Origin: Pseudomonadota bacterium
GTDB lineage: Bacteria; Pseudomonadota; Gammaproteobacteria; Pseudomonadales; Pseudohongiellaceae
Length of the DNA: 64,000 bases
Direction: 5' to 3'
Assembly: GCA_027623555.1 (NCBI GenBank)
Contig: JAQBSZ010000003.1
Coordinates: 51,082-115,081, forward strand
The notes beneath the pieces were generated by a model. It made no database searches. It was not told the DNA's origin and was given only the letters and a program-made list of their open reading frames with translations. This document shows positions 1 through 9,532 of this stretch, in pieces. The position numbers and the translations under genes are program-made. How positions within the stretch are numbered: the stretch's first letter is position 1; each line of letters opens with the position of its first letter.

Positions 1-13
1 CATCGGGCCAGCT

Positions 14-496
14 ATGCGCAGGGTAGCGCAGCAGATGGAAGAAGAGGGGCTCATTGTATCTGTATCCATTGCCAGTGAGGACTACTACTGCGAACCAGCC
101 CTGCTTGAGCTGTTAGATGATTCGCCGCCGCGTAGCAGCCTGCGAATTCTATCCCCTTTTGACAATGCCGTTATTCAGCGCAAACGCATCAACACCCTGT
201 TCGACTTTTACTACCAGGTCGAATGTTATGTACAAAAGGATAATCGGCAGTACGGATATTTCTGCCTGCCTCTGCTGCACCAGAATCGATTAGTTGGTCG
301 TCTCGATGCCAGGGCTGACAGAAAGACTGCTGTATTACATCTCAATCATTTGCATATAGAAGAGTCGGTTGCGAATCCTGCCCAGCTGTTCGCGGCATTA
401 CGGGGGGAACTGGAAAAGTTCGCAGCATTCAATGGCTGCTCTGAATTACACTTACATCGGTTAAGTGGCAGCGATTCCAGGCCCGGCTGGTTATAA
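14..496 (+). CDS. YcaQ-like winged-helix protein (crosslink-repair DNA glycosylase family), C-terminal part; start probably lies outside the window
   Basis: LSPFDNAVIQRKRINTLFDFYYQVECYV...YGYFCLPLL...LVGRLDARADR resembles the YcaQ family C-terminus. Confidence 0.75.
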   Translation: MRRVAQQMEEEGLIVSVSIASEDYYCEPALLELLDDSPPRSSLRILSPFDNAVIQRKRINTLFDFYYQVECYVQKDNRQYGYFCLPLLHQNRLVGRLDARADRKTAVLHLNHLHIEESVANPAQLFAALRGELEKFAAFNGCSELHLHRLSGSDSRPGWL

Positions 497-540
497 GTCC
501 TGTCCATTGCCCTGCCAGCGTGTACTGCACTACTACGGAT

Positions 541-912
541 TCACGTTACGGCATACATAAGGAACCAGGCGGCCAGCAATGTCCCGAGCCCGGATAATCG
601 AGCAAGCATCGAATTTATATTTGCCAGCCTGGAAATCATCTCAATGAAAGTCTTGCGGGGCAGCGCGGCAATAACAAATCCAGCCACCAGTGCCAGCACG
701 CCAATTATCAGAAATACCATAGGGAAGCGTGATTCTTCAGCAGCCAGAATGAATACGACGCCGCCAATTATACGTATGGCAACGGCAGTCATGCGAAATC
801 CAGGCACTTCCACCTGTTCCTTAATGTAATCAAGCAAAGTATCAGGTGTAATTATTAAAATCAGGCTGAGAATAAACAGCGCTGCTGAGAAGAAGGCGAT
901 TATTGTTGTCAT
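541..912 (-). CDS. small hypothetical membrane protein
   Basis: ORF with at least 3 hydrophobic segments; no recognised family. Confidence 0.6.
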   Translation of the reverse strand: MTTIIAFFSAALFILSLILIITPDTLLDYIKEQVEVPGFRMTAVAIRIIGGVVFILAAEESRFPMVFLIIGVLALVAGFVIAALPRKTFIEMISRLANINSMLARLSGLGTLLAAWFLMYAVT

Positions 913-971
913 GAGTAGTAAACCCTCGAGTAAGTTGTTGGTAGTTTATGCCCTTAACCGGAAGCTCTGAC

Positions 972-1931
972 TCACTGCTCTGCCTCCAACTGCAGACGAC
1001 GAATACCCGCTAATACGCCGTGCAGGCCGTGGTTACCTTCGTGGCAGGCATACTCATAGATTGGCTGATTCATGCGGCGCATGGGGACTACTGCCGTCCA
1101 GGGCTGCGTCCAGGTAGTGGGATCTTCAACCGTAAACTCATACATCAAGGTGTCGGGTCCAACGCGGATAAATTTTTCCACCAGGTGCATATTTGGTGTC
1201 GAATCCGCAAACGCCGTGCCTCTCCAGAAATTCAGCGTGTCTACTACTAGCGTGTCGCCTTCCCAGTGACCGACCGAATCGCCTTCCCACACCAACGCCG
1301 GTCCGTTGCGATGTTGCACATTCATCTTGACGACGCGCACGTTATGAATCATCTCGTTCATGATCATGAAATGCTCCGGCGTCTGTACGAATTGAACATT
1401 GAGATTGTAGGAACCGGGTTGCATTGGGGGGCCAGAAGTTCGAGTTACGATACAGCGTTCGGCATAGGGGCGAGCCTCCGGGCCGAGACTCGCCTCGCTC
1501 ATCGCTGCCCCATCACGGCGACGCTGCAGTGCTGCTTCGGTCAATGGAGGAATACGTCCGTCAGGTGGATCGATGATTAGCGAAGTACGCCGATCCATGA
1601 CAGTTTCATTGCCACGTTCGTACCAGAACTCGTTATAAGAGATCACACCCGGTGGATACTGGGCACCACCGACTGAGTCGATAATCAGATCGCGGTTCTG
1701 ACGACGGTTCTCAAATGCCTGCCATTCCAAAGCTTCTTCTTCGGACAATACCGCGCGCTCTCCCAACTCAACGGGTCGCTGCATGGGAGTGAGAGTTCGG
1801 AAAGTGAAGGTGCCCTGCAAATCAGGGTGTCCTTCCGGGGTGCGGGGTACAACATAGTCTGTAGATTGTGCCGTGACGAGTGGAGAACTTATTAAGAATA
1901 AAACTGCAACCAGAGTTTTACGTGTAGGCAT
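972..1931 (-). CDS. secreted hypothetical protein ('RTPEGHPDLQGTF' type)
   Basis: Signal peptide MPTRKTLVAVLFLISSPLVTAQ at internal ATG (1929..1931), preferred over the ORF-track start. Confidence 0.65.
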   Translation of the reverse strand: MPTRKTLVAVLFLISSPLVTAQSTDYVVPRTPEGHPDLQGTFTFRTLTPMQRPVELGERAVLSEEEALEWQAFENRRQNRDLIIDSVGGAQYPPGVISYNEFWYERGNETVMDRRTSLIIDPPDGRIPPLTEAALQRRRDGAAMSEASLGPEARPYAERCIVTRTSGPPMQPGSYNLNVQFVQTPEHFMIMNEMIHNVRVVKMNVQHRNGPALVWEGDSVGHWEGDTLVVDTLNFWRGTAFADSTPNMHLVEKFIRVGPDTLMYEFTVEDPTTWTQPWTAVVPMRRMNQPIYEYACHEGNHGLHGVLAGIRRLQLEAEQ

Positions 1932-1953
1932 CTGACACCTCCCATTCAAATTA

Positions 1954-2448
1954 TCAGGCTTTGTCCTGCTTCGCCCGGGCGCGCTGCTCATTCAGGTACT
2001 TAACCAGCACAAGCGTTTCAGAGGGATCCATTCTGCCTACCGGCGAATTACTATAACAGGACGTCATTACTTTACCCGATCGAGACAGCAGGAACTCGCT
2101 GGGCTGAATATGGTTCCGGCGCGGCTCCCACCAGGCACCTATCGCATCGCCTTGCCCTCGGCTGATTCCCCAGGCCACAGGAAACTCTACGCTGTCGGCT
2201 ATGGGCCGCAAATTCTCTTCGCTATCCACTGCAGCAGCAATTAAAGAAACCCCTTCCTCTTGCAACGCGGCACGGCGTTCTTCAAAACCAGCCAATAGCC
2301 GGCGGCAATAGGGTCACCAATGCCCGCGGAAAAACAGCACAATGGTCATGGGTGAATCCAGATCACCTGGCAAAGCGATCTCACCTCCACCCACTACCTG
2401 TAGTGTCAATTCGGGAAAAACTTCGCCTGGGTTGAGTTTCTCAGCCAC
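1954..2448 (-). CDS. putative selenoprotein: AhpC/TSA peroxiredoxin-like protein, UGA at complement(2314..2316) read as Sec (VLFFRGHW-U-PYCRRLLAGFEE)
   Basis: Reading through the in-frame TGA gives a continuous 164-aa protein from GTG 2448 (upstream AGGTGAG): (M)AEKLNPGEVFPELTLQVVGGGEIALPGDLDSPMTIVLFFRGHWUPYCRRLLAG...; the UGA sits where the family has Cys in RGHWCPxC. Confidence 0.85.
2287..2316 (-). promoter_or_regulatory. candidate bacterial SECIS (UGA plus downstream hairpin)
   Basis: GCCGGC-UAUUG-GCUGGU: 6-bp stem including G.U pairs, 5-nt loop; the loop starts 20 nt from the U of UGA. Confidence 0.5.
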
Positions 2449-2839
2449 AGCTCACCTGCACTATGTTCAGCAAGCAAATAGCTTACACCGAAATTCCGGG
2501 ACATGTGAGAATTTTGCTTGCCTTGCCGGCGAATGTGCCTGAACTGACCAGTTTTTATGCAGTTTTTCCTTCCCTGCCAGCAGGCGGGAATAGACTGGTC
2601 TTTCCATGAATCAGGCCGATAAGTTAGAGGCACCGTCCAAAGGCTTACAAACTGGGGAAAATGCCCGGAATATGGGGATTTTGGGTGGACTTTTAGAGGC
2701 ATGAATCATATGCTTCGACTCACGATCGAGTGTTCGGGGGGACTCGCTATTTCTGCTTTAAACCTCTGATACATGCGGCTTCGTTTTAATGAGCTCCCTA
2801 ACAGGGCTCAAACTCTTTAAATACTCAAAGGGGAAGTTA

Positions 2840-5620
2840 ATGAAAATACGACCTAATTTGGCAAAAAAGGTTCTGCCCGCTGCCATTGCTCTCGGTCTGC
2901 TCGCTCCGGCTGGATTCGCACCCGCAGTCTACGGACAACAGGCAGACGAACTGGTTGAAGAAATAATTACTATTGGCTCTCGGCGTCCACAGCGGAGTGC
3001 TTCAGATTCTTCAGTACCAGTAGATGTCATCAGTGGCGAAGAATTCCAGAATATGGGATTTGCCGATCTTAACGAGATGTTGAAGACAGCAGTACCTTCT
3101 TACAACGTCAGTCGCCATTCCATTTCAGATGCTGCAACGCTGGTACGACCCGCAACCCTGCGTGGCCTGCCACCAGACAGCGTGCTGATCCTGGTGAATG
3201 GCAAGCGTCGCCACCGTTCCGGGGTAATCGCGGAACTGGGTGGTTCACTGGCGGCTGGTTCACAGGGTGCTGATATCTCGGCGATCCCTGCGCTGGCCTT
3301 CAAGCAGACTGAAATATTGCGTGACGGTGCGGCAGCCCAGTATGGTTCTGACGCGATCGCCGGCGTAATCAACTTCGTACTCAAAGACGATGCCGACGGC
3401 ATGAGCTTCGAGGCCCGTACTGGTGAATTCGGCGAAGGTGACGGAGAACTGATTCAGTATATGGGTAATATCGGCCTGCCTCTGGGCGACGATGGCTTCA
3501 TGAATATTACCGCTTCCTGGAGTGAACAGGATCCAACCAGTCGTTCATTGCAACGCACTGATGCGGCAACCCTGATCGCCAGCGGCAATGCTGACCAACG
3601 CGCCAGCATTCGCCAGCCCTATGCACAAGTCTGGGGTGGCCCGGAATATAAAGAAAACTGGAACGTGTTCTTCAACTCCGGCATTGAGCTTTCCTCTACC
3701 CAGGAAATCTACGCATTCGGCAACTACGGACAGCGTGAAACCGAAGGTGGCTTCTTCTACCGTAACCCCAACAGCCGAAGTGGTGTGTATACCGATGGCA
3801 GCACTCGCGCCGTCGTGGATACCACTATCGCTCCGGGACAGACTGGTGTGACCTCCAACTGTCCGGCTTTAACCAGCCCGGGCTCCGGTGGCAGCGGTAC
3901 TCTGCTTAATGCAGCAGCAGTTGCAGCCGACGCGGCAGCACTGTCAGCTCTGCCTGGCAATTGCTGGGTGCTGAACCAGATTCTGCCCGGTGGATACACA
4001 CCACAGTTCGGCGGTCAGCTTAAAGATGCCAGCATGGTAACTGGTATCCGCGGCGATCTGAGTCCAAACCTGACCTATGACCTCAGCGCCAGCTATGGCC
4101 GCAACAAGGCGGGTTTCTTCCTGAACAACACCTGGAACCCATCGAATGGTCCTAACGGCATCATCAACGGTGCCCTGCAGCGTGACTTCGATATCGGCTC
4201 CTATACTCAGACTGAAACCAACTTCAATGCAGACTTCGTCTACACCATGCCTGTCGAAGGCTTCGCCTCCGACCTCAGCATCGCCTTCGGTGCAGAATGG
4301 CGTGACGAGCGTTTTGAAACCATTATTGGTGAAGAAGCCGCCTGGAATGCCGGTGATTACGCGTTCCAGAATGTAAACGGTACTAACACCTATAGTGACG
4401 GTGTCACTCCGCTGCCTAACCTGTCCATCGGTGCTCACGGTTTCGCCGGTTTCAGCCCCCAACAGGCTGGCCTGTGGAGTCGCAAGAACGTGGCATTTTA
4501 CGGTGAGGCCGAGGCGGACATTACTGATGCCTTCACCGCTGCGTTGGCAGTTCGCTACGAAGACTTCGACAGCTTCGGTGACACGACCAACTACAAGGTG
4601 TCGGGTCGTTATCGCTTAACCGATGATCTGACTGTGCGTGCGTCCTTCAATACCGGTTTCCGCGCGCCGACTCCTGGCCAGGAAAACGTGACCAAGGTGT
4701 CCACCATTACTATCAATGGTGAACTGCAGCAACGTGGTCAGATTCCACCAACTAACCCCATTGCCACGTTCCTTGGAGCAGAAGCACTGGATGCAGAGGA
4801 TTCCCAGAACTTCTCCGCCGGTTTCGTGTGGGACGTTACGCCTGACATCAACTTAACCTTGGACTACTACCAGATTGAGTTGGAAGACCGTATCTCCCAG
4901 ACTGGCTCCATCGTGATCAGCAACCTGGGAGTTCCTGCTGGCGTTGCCTGTCCGAATGCCCGCGCCAATCCAATTGGCAACATGGCCCTGTGTCTGCAGG
5001 AACTGGGTGTTCCCGGTGCTGCTGACCTGAACTCTGTGTCCTTCTATACCAACGACTTCGAGACCACCACTACTGGTGTTGACCTGGTTGGTACCTGGGA
5101 CCTGGATTGGGGTGACATGGGTACTGGTTCATTCGTCGCGGCCTGGAACTGGACGGAGACTGAAGTCGACAACGCCGGTTCTGAAGTAAGCCGTGACCGT
5201 GTAGTTAACCTGGAAGGCTTCAATCCGGAAAACCGTGGTGTATTCACTTACAACCATTTCTACAATGACTTCCGCTTCCTGGCCCGTCTGCGTACTTACG
5301 ACGACTGGACAGAAGCCGACTGGAGTGGTGATCCGACCGCACGTGGTCCTAACGGAACCAACTACTCTCGTGATTGTACTTTTGGTCTGTTCCGCGATAA
5401 CTGCTACGACGGCGAGAACGTCTTCGACGTTGAAGCAGCGTACACGTGGAACGACAACTACACCTTCATCGTCGGTGCGAACAACGTATTCGATGAAGAT
5501 GGTGCAACGGATATCGACAACCTGGACGGCACCATTGGCTCAGGCAATGCCTACACCGGTGGTACTCCCTGGGGTATCGAGGGCGCGTTCTACTACGCTC
5601 GAGTCCGCGTCGACTTCTAA
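2840..5620 (+). CDS. TonB-dependent receptor
   Basis: Signal peptide, plug domain (VDVISGEEFQNMGF...LRGLPPDSVLILVNGKRRH), beta-barrel, C-terminal Phe; ATG 2840 preceded by AGGGGAAG. Confidence 0.9.
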   Translation: MKIRPNLAKKVLPAAIALGLLAPAGFAPAVYGQQADELVEEIITIGSRRPQRSASDSSVPVDVISGEEFQNMGFADLNEMLKTAVPSYNVSRHSISDAATLVRPATLRGLPPDSVLILVNGKRRHRSGVIAELGGSLAAGSQGADISAIPALAFKQTEILRDGAAAQYGSDAIAGVINFVLKDDADGMSFEARTGEFGEGDGELIQYMGNIGLPLGDDGFMNITASWSEQDPTSRSLQRTDAATLIASGNADQRASIRQPYAQVWGGPEYKENWNVFFNSGIELSSTQEIYAFGNYGQRETEGGFFYRNPNSRSGVYTDGSTRAVVDTTIAPGQTGVTSNCPALTSPGSGGSGTLLNAAAVAADAAALSALPGNCWVLNQILPGGYTPQFGGQLKDASMVTGIRGDLSPNLTYDLSASYGRNKAGFFLNNTWNPSNGPNGIINGALQRDFDIGSYTQTETNFNADFVYTMPVEGFASDLSIAFGAEWRDERFETIIGEEAAWNAGDYAFQNVNGTNTYSDGVTPLPNLSIGAHGFAGFSPQQAGLWSRKNVAFYGEAEADITDAFTAALAVRYEDFDSFGDTTNYKVSGRYRLTDDLTVRASFNTGFRAPTPGQENVTKVSTITINGELQQRGQIPPTNPIATFLGAEALDAEDSQNFSAGFVWDVTPDINLTLDYYQIELEDRISQTGSIVISNLGVPAGVACPNARANPIGNMALCLQELGVPGAADLNSVSFYTNDFETTTTGVDLVGTWDLDWGDMGTGSFVAAWNWTETEVDNAGSEVSRDRVVNLEGFNPENRGVFTYNHFYNDFRFLARLRTYDDWTEADWSGDPTARGPNGTNYSRDCTFGLFRDNCYDGENVFDVEAAYTWNDNYTFIVGANNVFDEDGATDIDNLDGTIGSGNAYTGGTPWGIEGAFYYARVRVDF

Positions 5621-5670
5621 GTCGTAGCGATTGATCCAGTCGCAATACGGACTGGAATTCATACAGAAAA

Positions 5671-5695
5671 GGGACACTTCGGTGTCCCTTTTTTT
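5671..5695 (+). terminator. rho-independent terminator after TonB-dependent receptor
   Basis: GGGACAC-TTCG-GTGTCCC-TTTTTTT. Confidence 0.9.
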
Positions 5696-5849
5696 ATCCA
5701 CAAGTTTATTGCGCTATTCTGAAGTCAGTTCATCTGATTGCGCTCTTTTACCGAGCTGCTGGAAAGCGCAGACATAAAAAGTTAACAACACCGGGAGCAT
5801 TGCCTATAGCTGTTGCATATACTGCAGTTTTTCGTCGGCTGAATATTCA

Positions 5850-6312
5850 TGCCTCCCCAAATAGCATGCGCTGGTTCCTGTCTCTGGAGCAGTCAGCTTT
5901 ACAAGCAGCAGCATGAGCAACGTCGTGGGAGCATGCCATTGTTCGGTGTGTCAGAAATGGTGTGATGGTCCATTCATGGAAGTGGAGTGCGGACCTGAGG
6001 TAGCCTTCACGGGCGAGGAACACATCGCAATCTTTCAATCTTCGGCGTGGTCTGAACGGGCTTTCTGCAACAAATGCGGTACTCATTGCTACCTGCGGGA
6101 TAATAAGCGGCAACAATCTCGGTCTGCAGGAAGGATATGGCATTCCTGCAGGCTTGATCGACAGTCCTCAGGCTTTGAGTTTCGAGCTGCAGGTATTTAT
6201 CGATCAAAAGCCTGCTTACTATTGCTTCTCCAACGAAACCAGAGAAATTAAGAGCGCTGAGAGCCATGAAAAAAATCCCCAGACCAGGGATTCGGACAGA
6301 CAACCGCCATAA
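5850..6312 (+). pseudogene. GFA-family (glutathione-dependent formaldehyde-activating-like) gene remnant with two frameshifts
   Basis: GSCL.. / GAVSFTSSSMSNVVGACHCSVCQKWCDGPFMEVECG...FCNKCGTHCYLRD / SGNNLGLQEGYGIPAGLIDSPQALSFELQVFIDQKPAYYCFSNETRE lie in successive different frames. Confidence 0.75.
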
Positions 6313-6370
6313 CACTCAAATGCGCTAAAGCGTTTTTCATTTAAAAAGGCATCATGAGCATTGCGGCACT

Positions 6371-6706
6371 ATGAAGAAAGTATACTCACATGAAAACCTG
6401 GCAATCCTGAACTCGGCGAAGAATTTGCTGGAGATTGATGGCATCGAATGTTTTATCAAGAATGAGTACCATGCATCGGGTGGTCATGTTGGCTGGGAAA
6501 GTATTCCGATAGAACTATGGGTGCATGACGATCAGCAGGCAGCTAGCGCCGCGGCTATTCTGGCGAAAGGATTTACCGCTACCAGTGAGTCGCCGGAATG
6601 GGCATGTCTGCATTGTGGCGAGAAGAATGATGGCTCATTCGAGACTTGCTGGAAATGTCAAAAGGCTCCTGCCGGCACCGATCCTTCGAACAATAAATCA
6701 CTATAA
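6371..6706 (+). CDS. DUF2007-type protein with C-terminal zinc ribbon
   Basis: N-terminal DUF2007-like; WACLHCGEKNDGSFETCWKCQ ribbon. Confidence 0.7.
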   Translation: MKKVYSHENLAILNSAKNLLEIDGIECFIKNEYHASGGHVGWESIPIELWVHDDQQAASAAAILAKGFTATSESPEWACLHCGEKNDGSFETCWKCQKAPAGTDPSNNKSL

Positions 6707-6826
6707 ACACGGCGCGGAACCCATGGCAATCCCTTTACATTCCTCCCTGGCTTGATTAACACTGGGCTGGTTCTTAACAGAATTAACCCGAGAAAATAAC
6801 CCGCGAAAACAACAAGGCAGACAACC

Positions 6827-7849
6827 ATGATTTCTATCCGAACCATCTACACGAAGACATTCAGAGATTTTCAAAATCTCACCATTCTACTGACCGGCTT
6901 GTTTTACTTATTGGCCGCGCCTCTGGCTTCGGCCCAAACTGCCGAGCCCGTGTCGCGCGCCGAATTCGATCGCTGGATGCAGGAAATTTCCAACTGGGGG
7001 CGCTGGGGTTCAGAGGATGAACTGGGAACCCTGAACCTGATCACCGAGCAGAAGCGGGTCGAGGCAGCGGCACTGGTACGGGATGGAACCACCGTCTCCT
7101 TATCACTGTTCGCCAACAAGCAACAGGACATGGTGAATGCGAATCCTTTCCAACATAGCCTGACAGTGTCCCGCTTCGGTGAACACGAAGTCGCCGGCGA
7201 TAGCTACAGTGTGCAGTATCATGGCTTCGCCCATTCGCACATGGATGGTTTGCCCCACTTCGCCCACAAGGGCCAGATGTACAACGGCTTTTCAGTAGAC
7301 ACATTAGCAGCCGATGGTGCCGGGCGGCTTGGCATACACAATGCGTTCCGGGGTATTTTCACCCGGGGCATTCTCGTTGACATCCCCTGGCTCAGAGGCG
7401 TTGACTATCTTGAGCCGGGTACTGCGATTACCGCGGCTGACCTTGAGGCCTGGGAGGCCAGGACTGGCTTACGCATCGGCAGCGGTGACGTCTTGCTCAT
7501 TCGTACTGGCCGCTGGGAGCGCGTTCGCCAGGTGGGACAGTGGAATTTCGTCGGGCAGGCCGCCGGCTCACATGCTTCGCTGGCAAGCTGGTTGAAGGCA
7601 CGCGATGTGGCGGTGATTGGCTCCGATGGTGTCAGCGACGTCATGCCATCCGGCGTCGAAGGACTGATGAATCCGCTGCATGAACTGGTCATTGTTGGAC
7701 TGGGCATGCCGATTCTCGACAACCTCGATCTCGATACGCTGGCAGCGACCGTGATCGAGAAGAACCGCTTCGAGTTTCTGCTGGTAGGCTCTCCGCTTCG
7801 CGTCGAAGGTGGTACCGGCTCACCGATGAATCCGCTGGCCTTGTTCTAA
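6827..7849 (+). CDS. cyclase family protein (kynurenine formamidase-like), secreted
   Basis: Cyclase-family features including FAHSHMDGLPHF and GDVLLIRTGRW. Confidence 0.85.
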   Translation: MISIRTIYTKTFRDFQNLTILLTGLFYLLAAPLASAQTAEPVSRAEFDRWMQEISNWGRWGSEDELGTLNLITEQKRVEAAALVRDGTTVSLSLFANKQQDMVNANPFQHSLTVSRFGEHEVAGDSYSVQYHGFAHSHMDGLPHFAHKGQMYNGFSVDTLAADGAGRLGIHNAFRGIFTRGILVDIPWLRGVDYLEPGTAITAADLEAWEARTGLRIGSGDVLLIRTGRWERVRQVGQWNFVGQAAGSHASLASWLKARDVAVIGSDGVSDVMPSGVEGLMNPLHELVIVGLGMPILDNLDLDTLAATVIEKNRFEFLLVGSPLRVEGGTGSPMNPLALF

Positions 7850-7863
7850 ATCGACCACGCTAT

Positions 7864-8247
7864 ATGCAAGCAAAAAAAAACTTGAACATCTCGGTACCTG
7901 AAGGCTGGCCAGTCATAACACCCAGGATCTTTACCGAAGATCCTCAGGGGCTTGTTGGGTTTATTCTCAACACGTTCGAAGCCGAGGGGGAATATCTGTC
8001 ATCGAGGCCTTCCGCAATCAGCATTGGCGGCTCCCTCGTCATGATTAGTGGTATTGAGTTCAGAGGAAGCTTCCCGGCCTGTCTCTATGTCTATGTTGCT
8101 GATGTGGATGCCACCTACAAGCGGGCTATCGATGGCGGCGCGGAATCACTGGAAGAACCACAAGACACCGCCTATGGAGACAGGCGCGGAATCGTGGGGG
8201 ATAGCTGGGGCAATATCTGGCAAATTGCCTCTTTCAAGGGGCGATAG
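7864..8247 (+). CDS. VOC family (glyoxalase-like) protein
   Basis: VADVDATYKRAIDGGAESLEEPQDTAYGDRRGIVGDSWGNIWQIA. Confidence 0.85.
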   Translation: MQAKKNLNISVPEGWPVITPRIFTEDPQGLVGFILNTFEAEGEYLSSRPSAISIGGSLVMISGIEFRGSFPACLYVYVADVDATYKRAIDGGAESLEEPQDTAYGDRRGIVGDSWGNIWQIASFKGR

Positions 8248-8374
8248 TCTTGCGCATCAGTGGAATAGCTATTACTTCACACAGTTTAATCATGTTGCGG
8301 GTCGTAGTATTCTTCGGGAATAAGCACCAGTAATCAATTAGTTAATAAATGGACACTTCTAGTGAGCACGGCAC

Positions 8375-8776
8375 GTGATTAGCGCCTTCGACCACATCGC
8401 CGTCCCCATGGAGCGGGTTGATGAGATGGTTGAGTTCTATACCCGGCTCGGCTGTCGGGTAGTAGAGCAGAACAATGGCATGATCTACGCCGTAATCTTT
8501 GGCGATAACAAGATTAACTTTCATGCGCCACAGCTTTGGCAGCCCGGCCAGTTCATGTTGCGCGGTCACACTGCCCTGCCCGGTTCGGGGGACATGTGCT
8601 TCGTCTGGCAGGGTAGCCAGGAATCCCTGTTATCCACCCTGCAGGAAGCTGGCGCCGAGATCGAGGAAGGTCCGGTTGCCCGCACGGGAGGCATGAACGG
8701 TGGCAGCACCCAGGGAACCAGCATCTATACCCGTGACCCGGATACCAACTTGCTGGAATTTATTATCTATGGCTGA
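8375..8776 (+). CDS. VOC family protein (GTG start)
   Basis: FDHIAVPMERVDEMVEFYTRLGCRVV...SIYTRDPDTNLLEFIIYG. Confidence 0.85.
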   Translation: MISAFDHIAVPMERVDEMVEFYTRLGCRVVEQNNGMIYAVIFGDNKINFHAPQLWQPGQFMLRGHTALPGSGDMCFVWQGSQESLLSTLQEAGAEIEEGPVARTGGMNGGSTQGTSIYTRDPDTNLLEFIIYG

Positions 8777-8842
8777 ACTATCTGTGGCTGAACTATCTGT
8801 GGCAAAGCAATCAGGGGCGAAACAACTAATGGCGAAACTACA
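8768..8842 (+). repeat. five degenerate 15-bp tandem units at the end of the VOC gene
   Basis: TATGGCTGAACTATC/TGTGGCTGAACTATC/TGTGGCAAAGCAATC/AGGGGCGAAACAACT/AATGGCGAAACTACA. Confidence 0.7.
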
Positions 8843-8866
8843 GATATTTAACAAAGAGAGACTATT

Positions 8867-9388
8867 ATGAAATTAGTTATAAGAGTCGTAATCGTGATTG
8901 CGTGCTTACTGTTGATTCCCTTCACCGCTGTTAGTACTGGCGCTATGAAACAACGCTTCGCCGATGGCCCTAACCGGGTTTTCTCCGGAGGCCCGCTGAT
9001 TGCAGGCGAGATTCATACCGGAGAGGACCCGGACTGGAGTTTTGTTAACACCATACCCACAATTGAGATGCAGTTGCTGGAACCGTCGACATCACGCCGC
9101 ATCTGGACTGTTGAGCACGAAGACAAACTCTATGTCTGGTCAGGCTATATGAACTCAATGGTCGGCCGCCTCTGGAAGCGCTGGCCAGTGCAGGCGGAAC
9201 GCAATGGTCGGGCAATACTGCGCATCAATGGTACACGCTATGAACGGGAACTGATTCGCATTCAGGCAGGTGATGAGCTAGATGGTATTACTGCCGCCAT
9301 CACCAACAAGTATCCATCCCAGACGACGCGGGCAACGGTGGAACAGGGCGGCGTCTGGTTATTCGAAGCTGCACCACGCCGCAATTAA
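8867..9388 (+). CDS. hypothetical membrane-anchored/secreted protein
   Basis: N-terminal hydrophobic segment; good SD (AAAGAGAG); no firm family. Confidence 0.65.
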   Translation: MKLVIRVVIVIACLLLIPFTAVSTGAMKQRFADGPNRVFSGGPLIAGEIHTGEDPDWSFVNTIPTIEMQLLEPSTSRRIWTVEHEDKLYVWSGYMNSMVGRLWKRWPVQAERNGRAILRINGTRYERELIRIQAGDELDGITAAITNKYPSQTTRATVEQGGVWLFEAAPRRN

Positions 9389-9403
9389 TCCAGGGAGAAG
9401 GAG

Positions 9404-9532
9404 ATGAAATATTTTTTCTGGTTTATAGCCGCCGCGTTAGTGATTACCGTACTGGCGGTGTTGTTTGTTCCCGGTGTTGACGATTTCGTTGAACAGACTT
9501 TTCAACGCTACCTGGGCAGAGCTGCAAGCTAG
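9404..9532 (+). CDS. 42-aa single-TM small protein MKYFFWFIAAALVITVLAVLFVPGVDDFVEQTFQRYLGRAAS
   Basis: SD GGGAGAAGGAG upstream of ATG 9404; one TM segment; not in the supplied ORF track. Confidence 0.55.
   Translation: MKYFFWFIAAALVITVLAVLFVPGVDDFVEQTFQRYLGRAAS

Noticed and set aside
2406-2702. 98-aa minus-strand ORF upstream of the first selenoprotein
   Set aside because: No recognisable protein features; overlaps the real N-terminus of the Prx-like gene in another frame.
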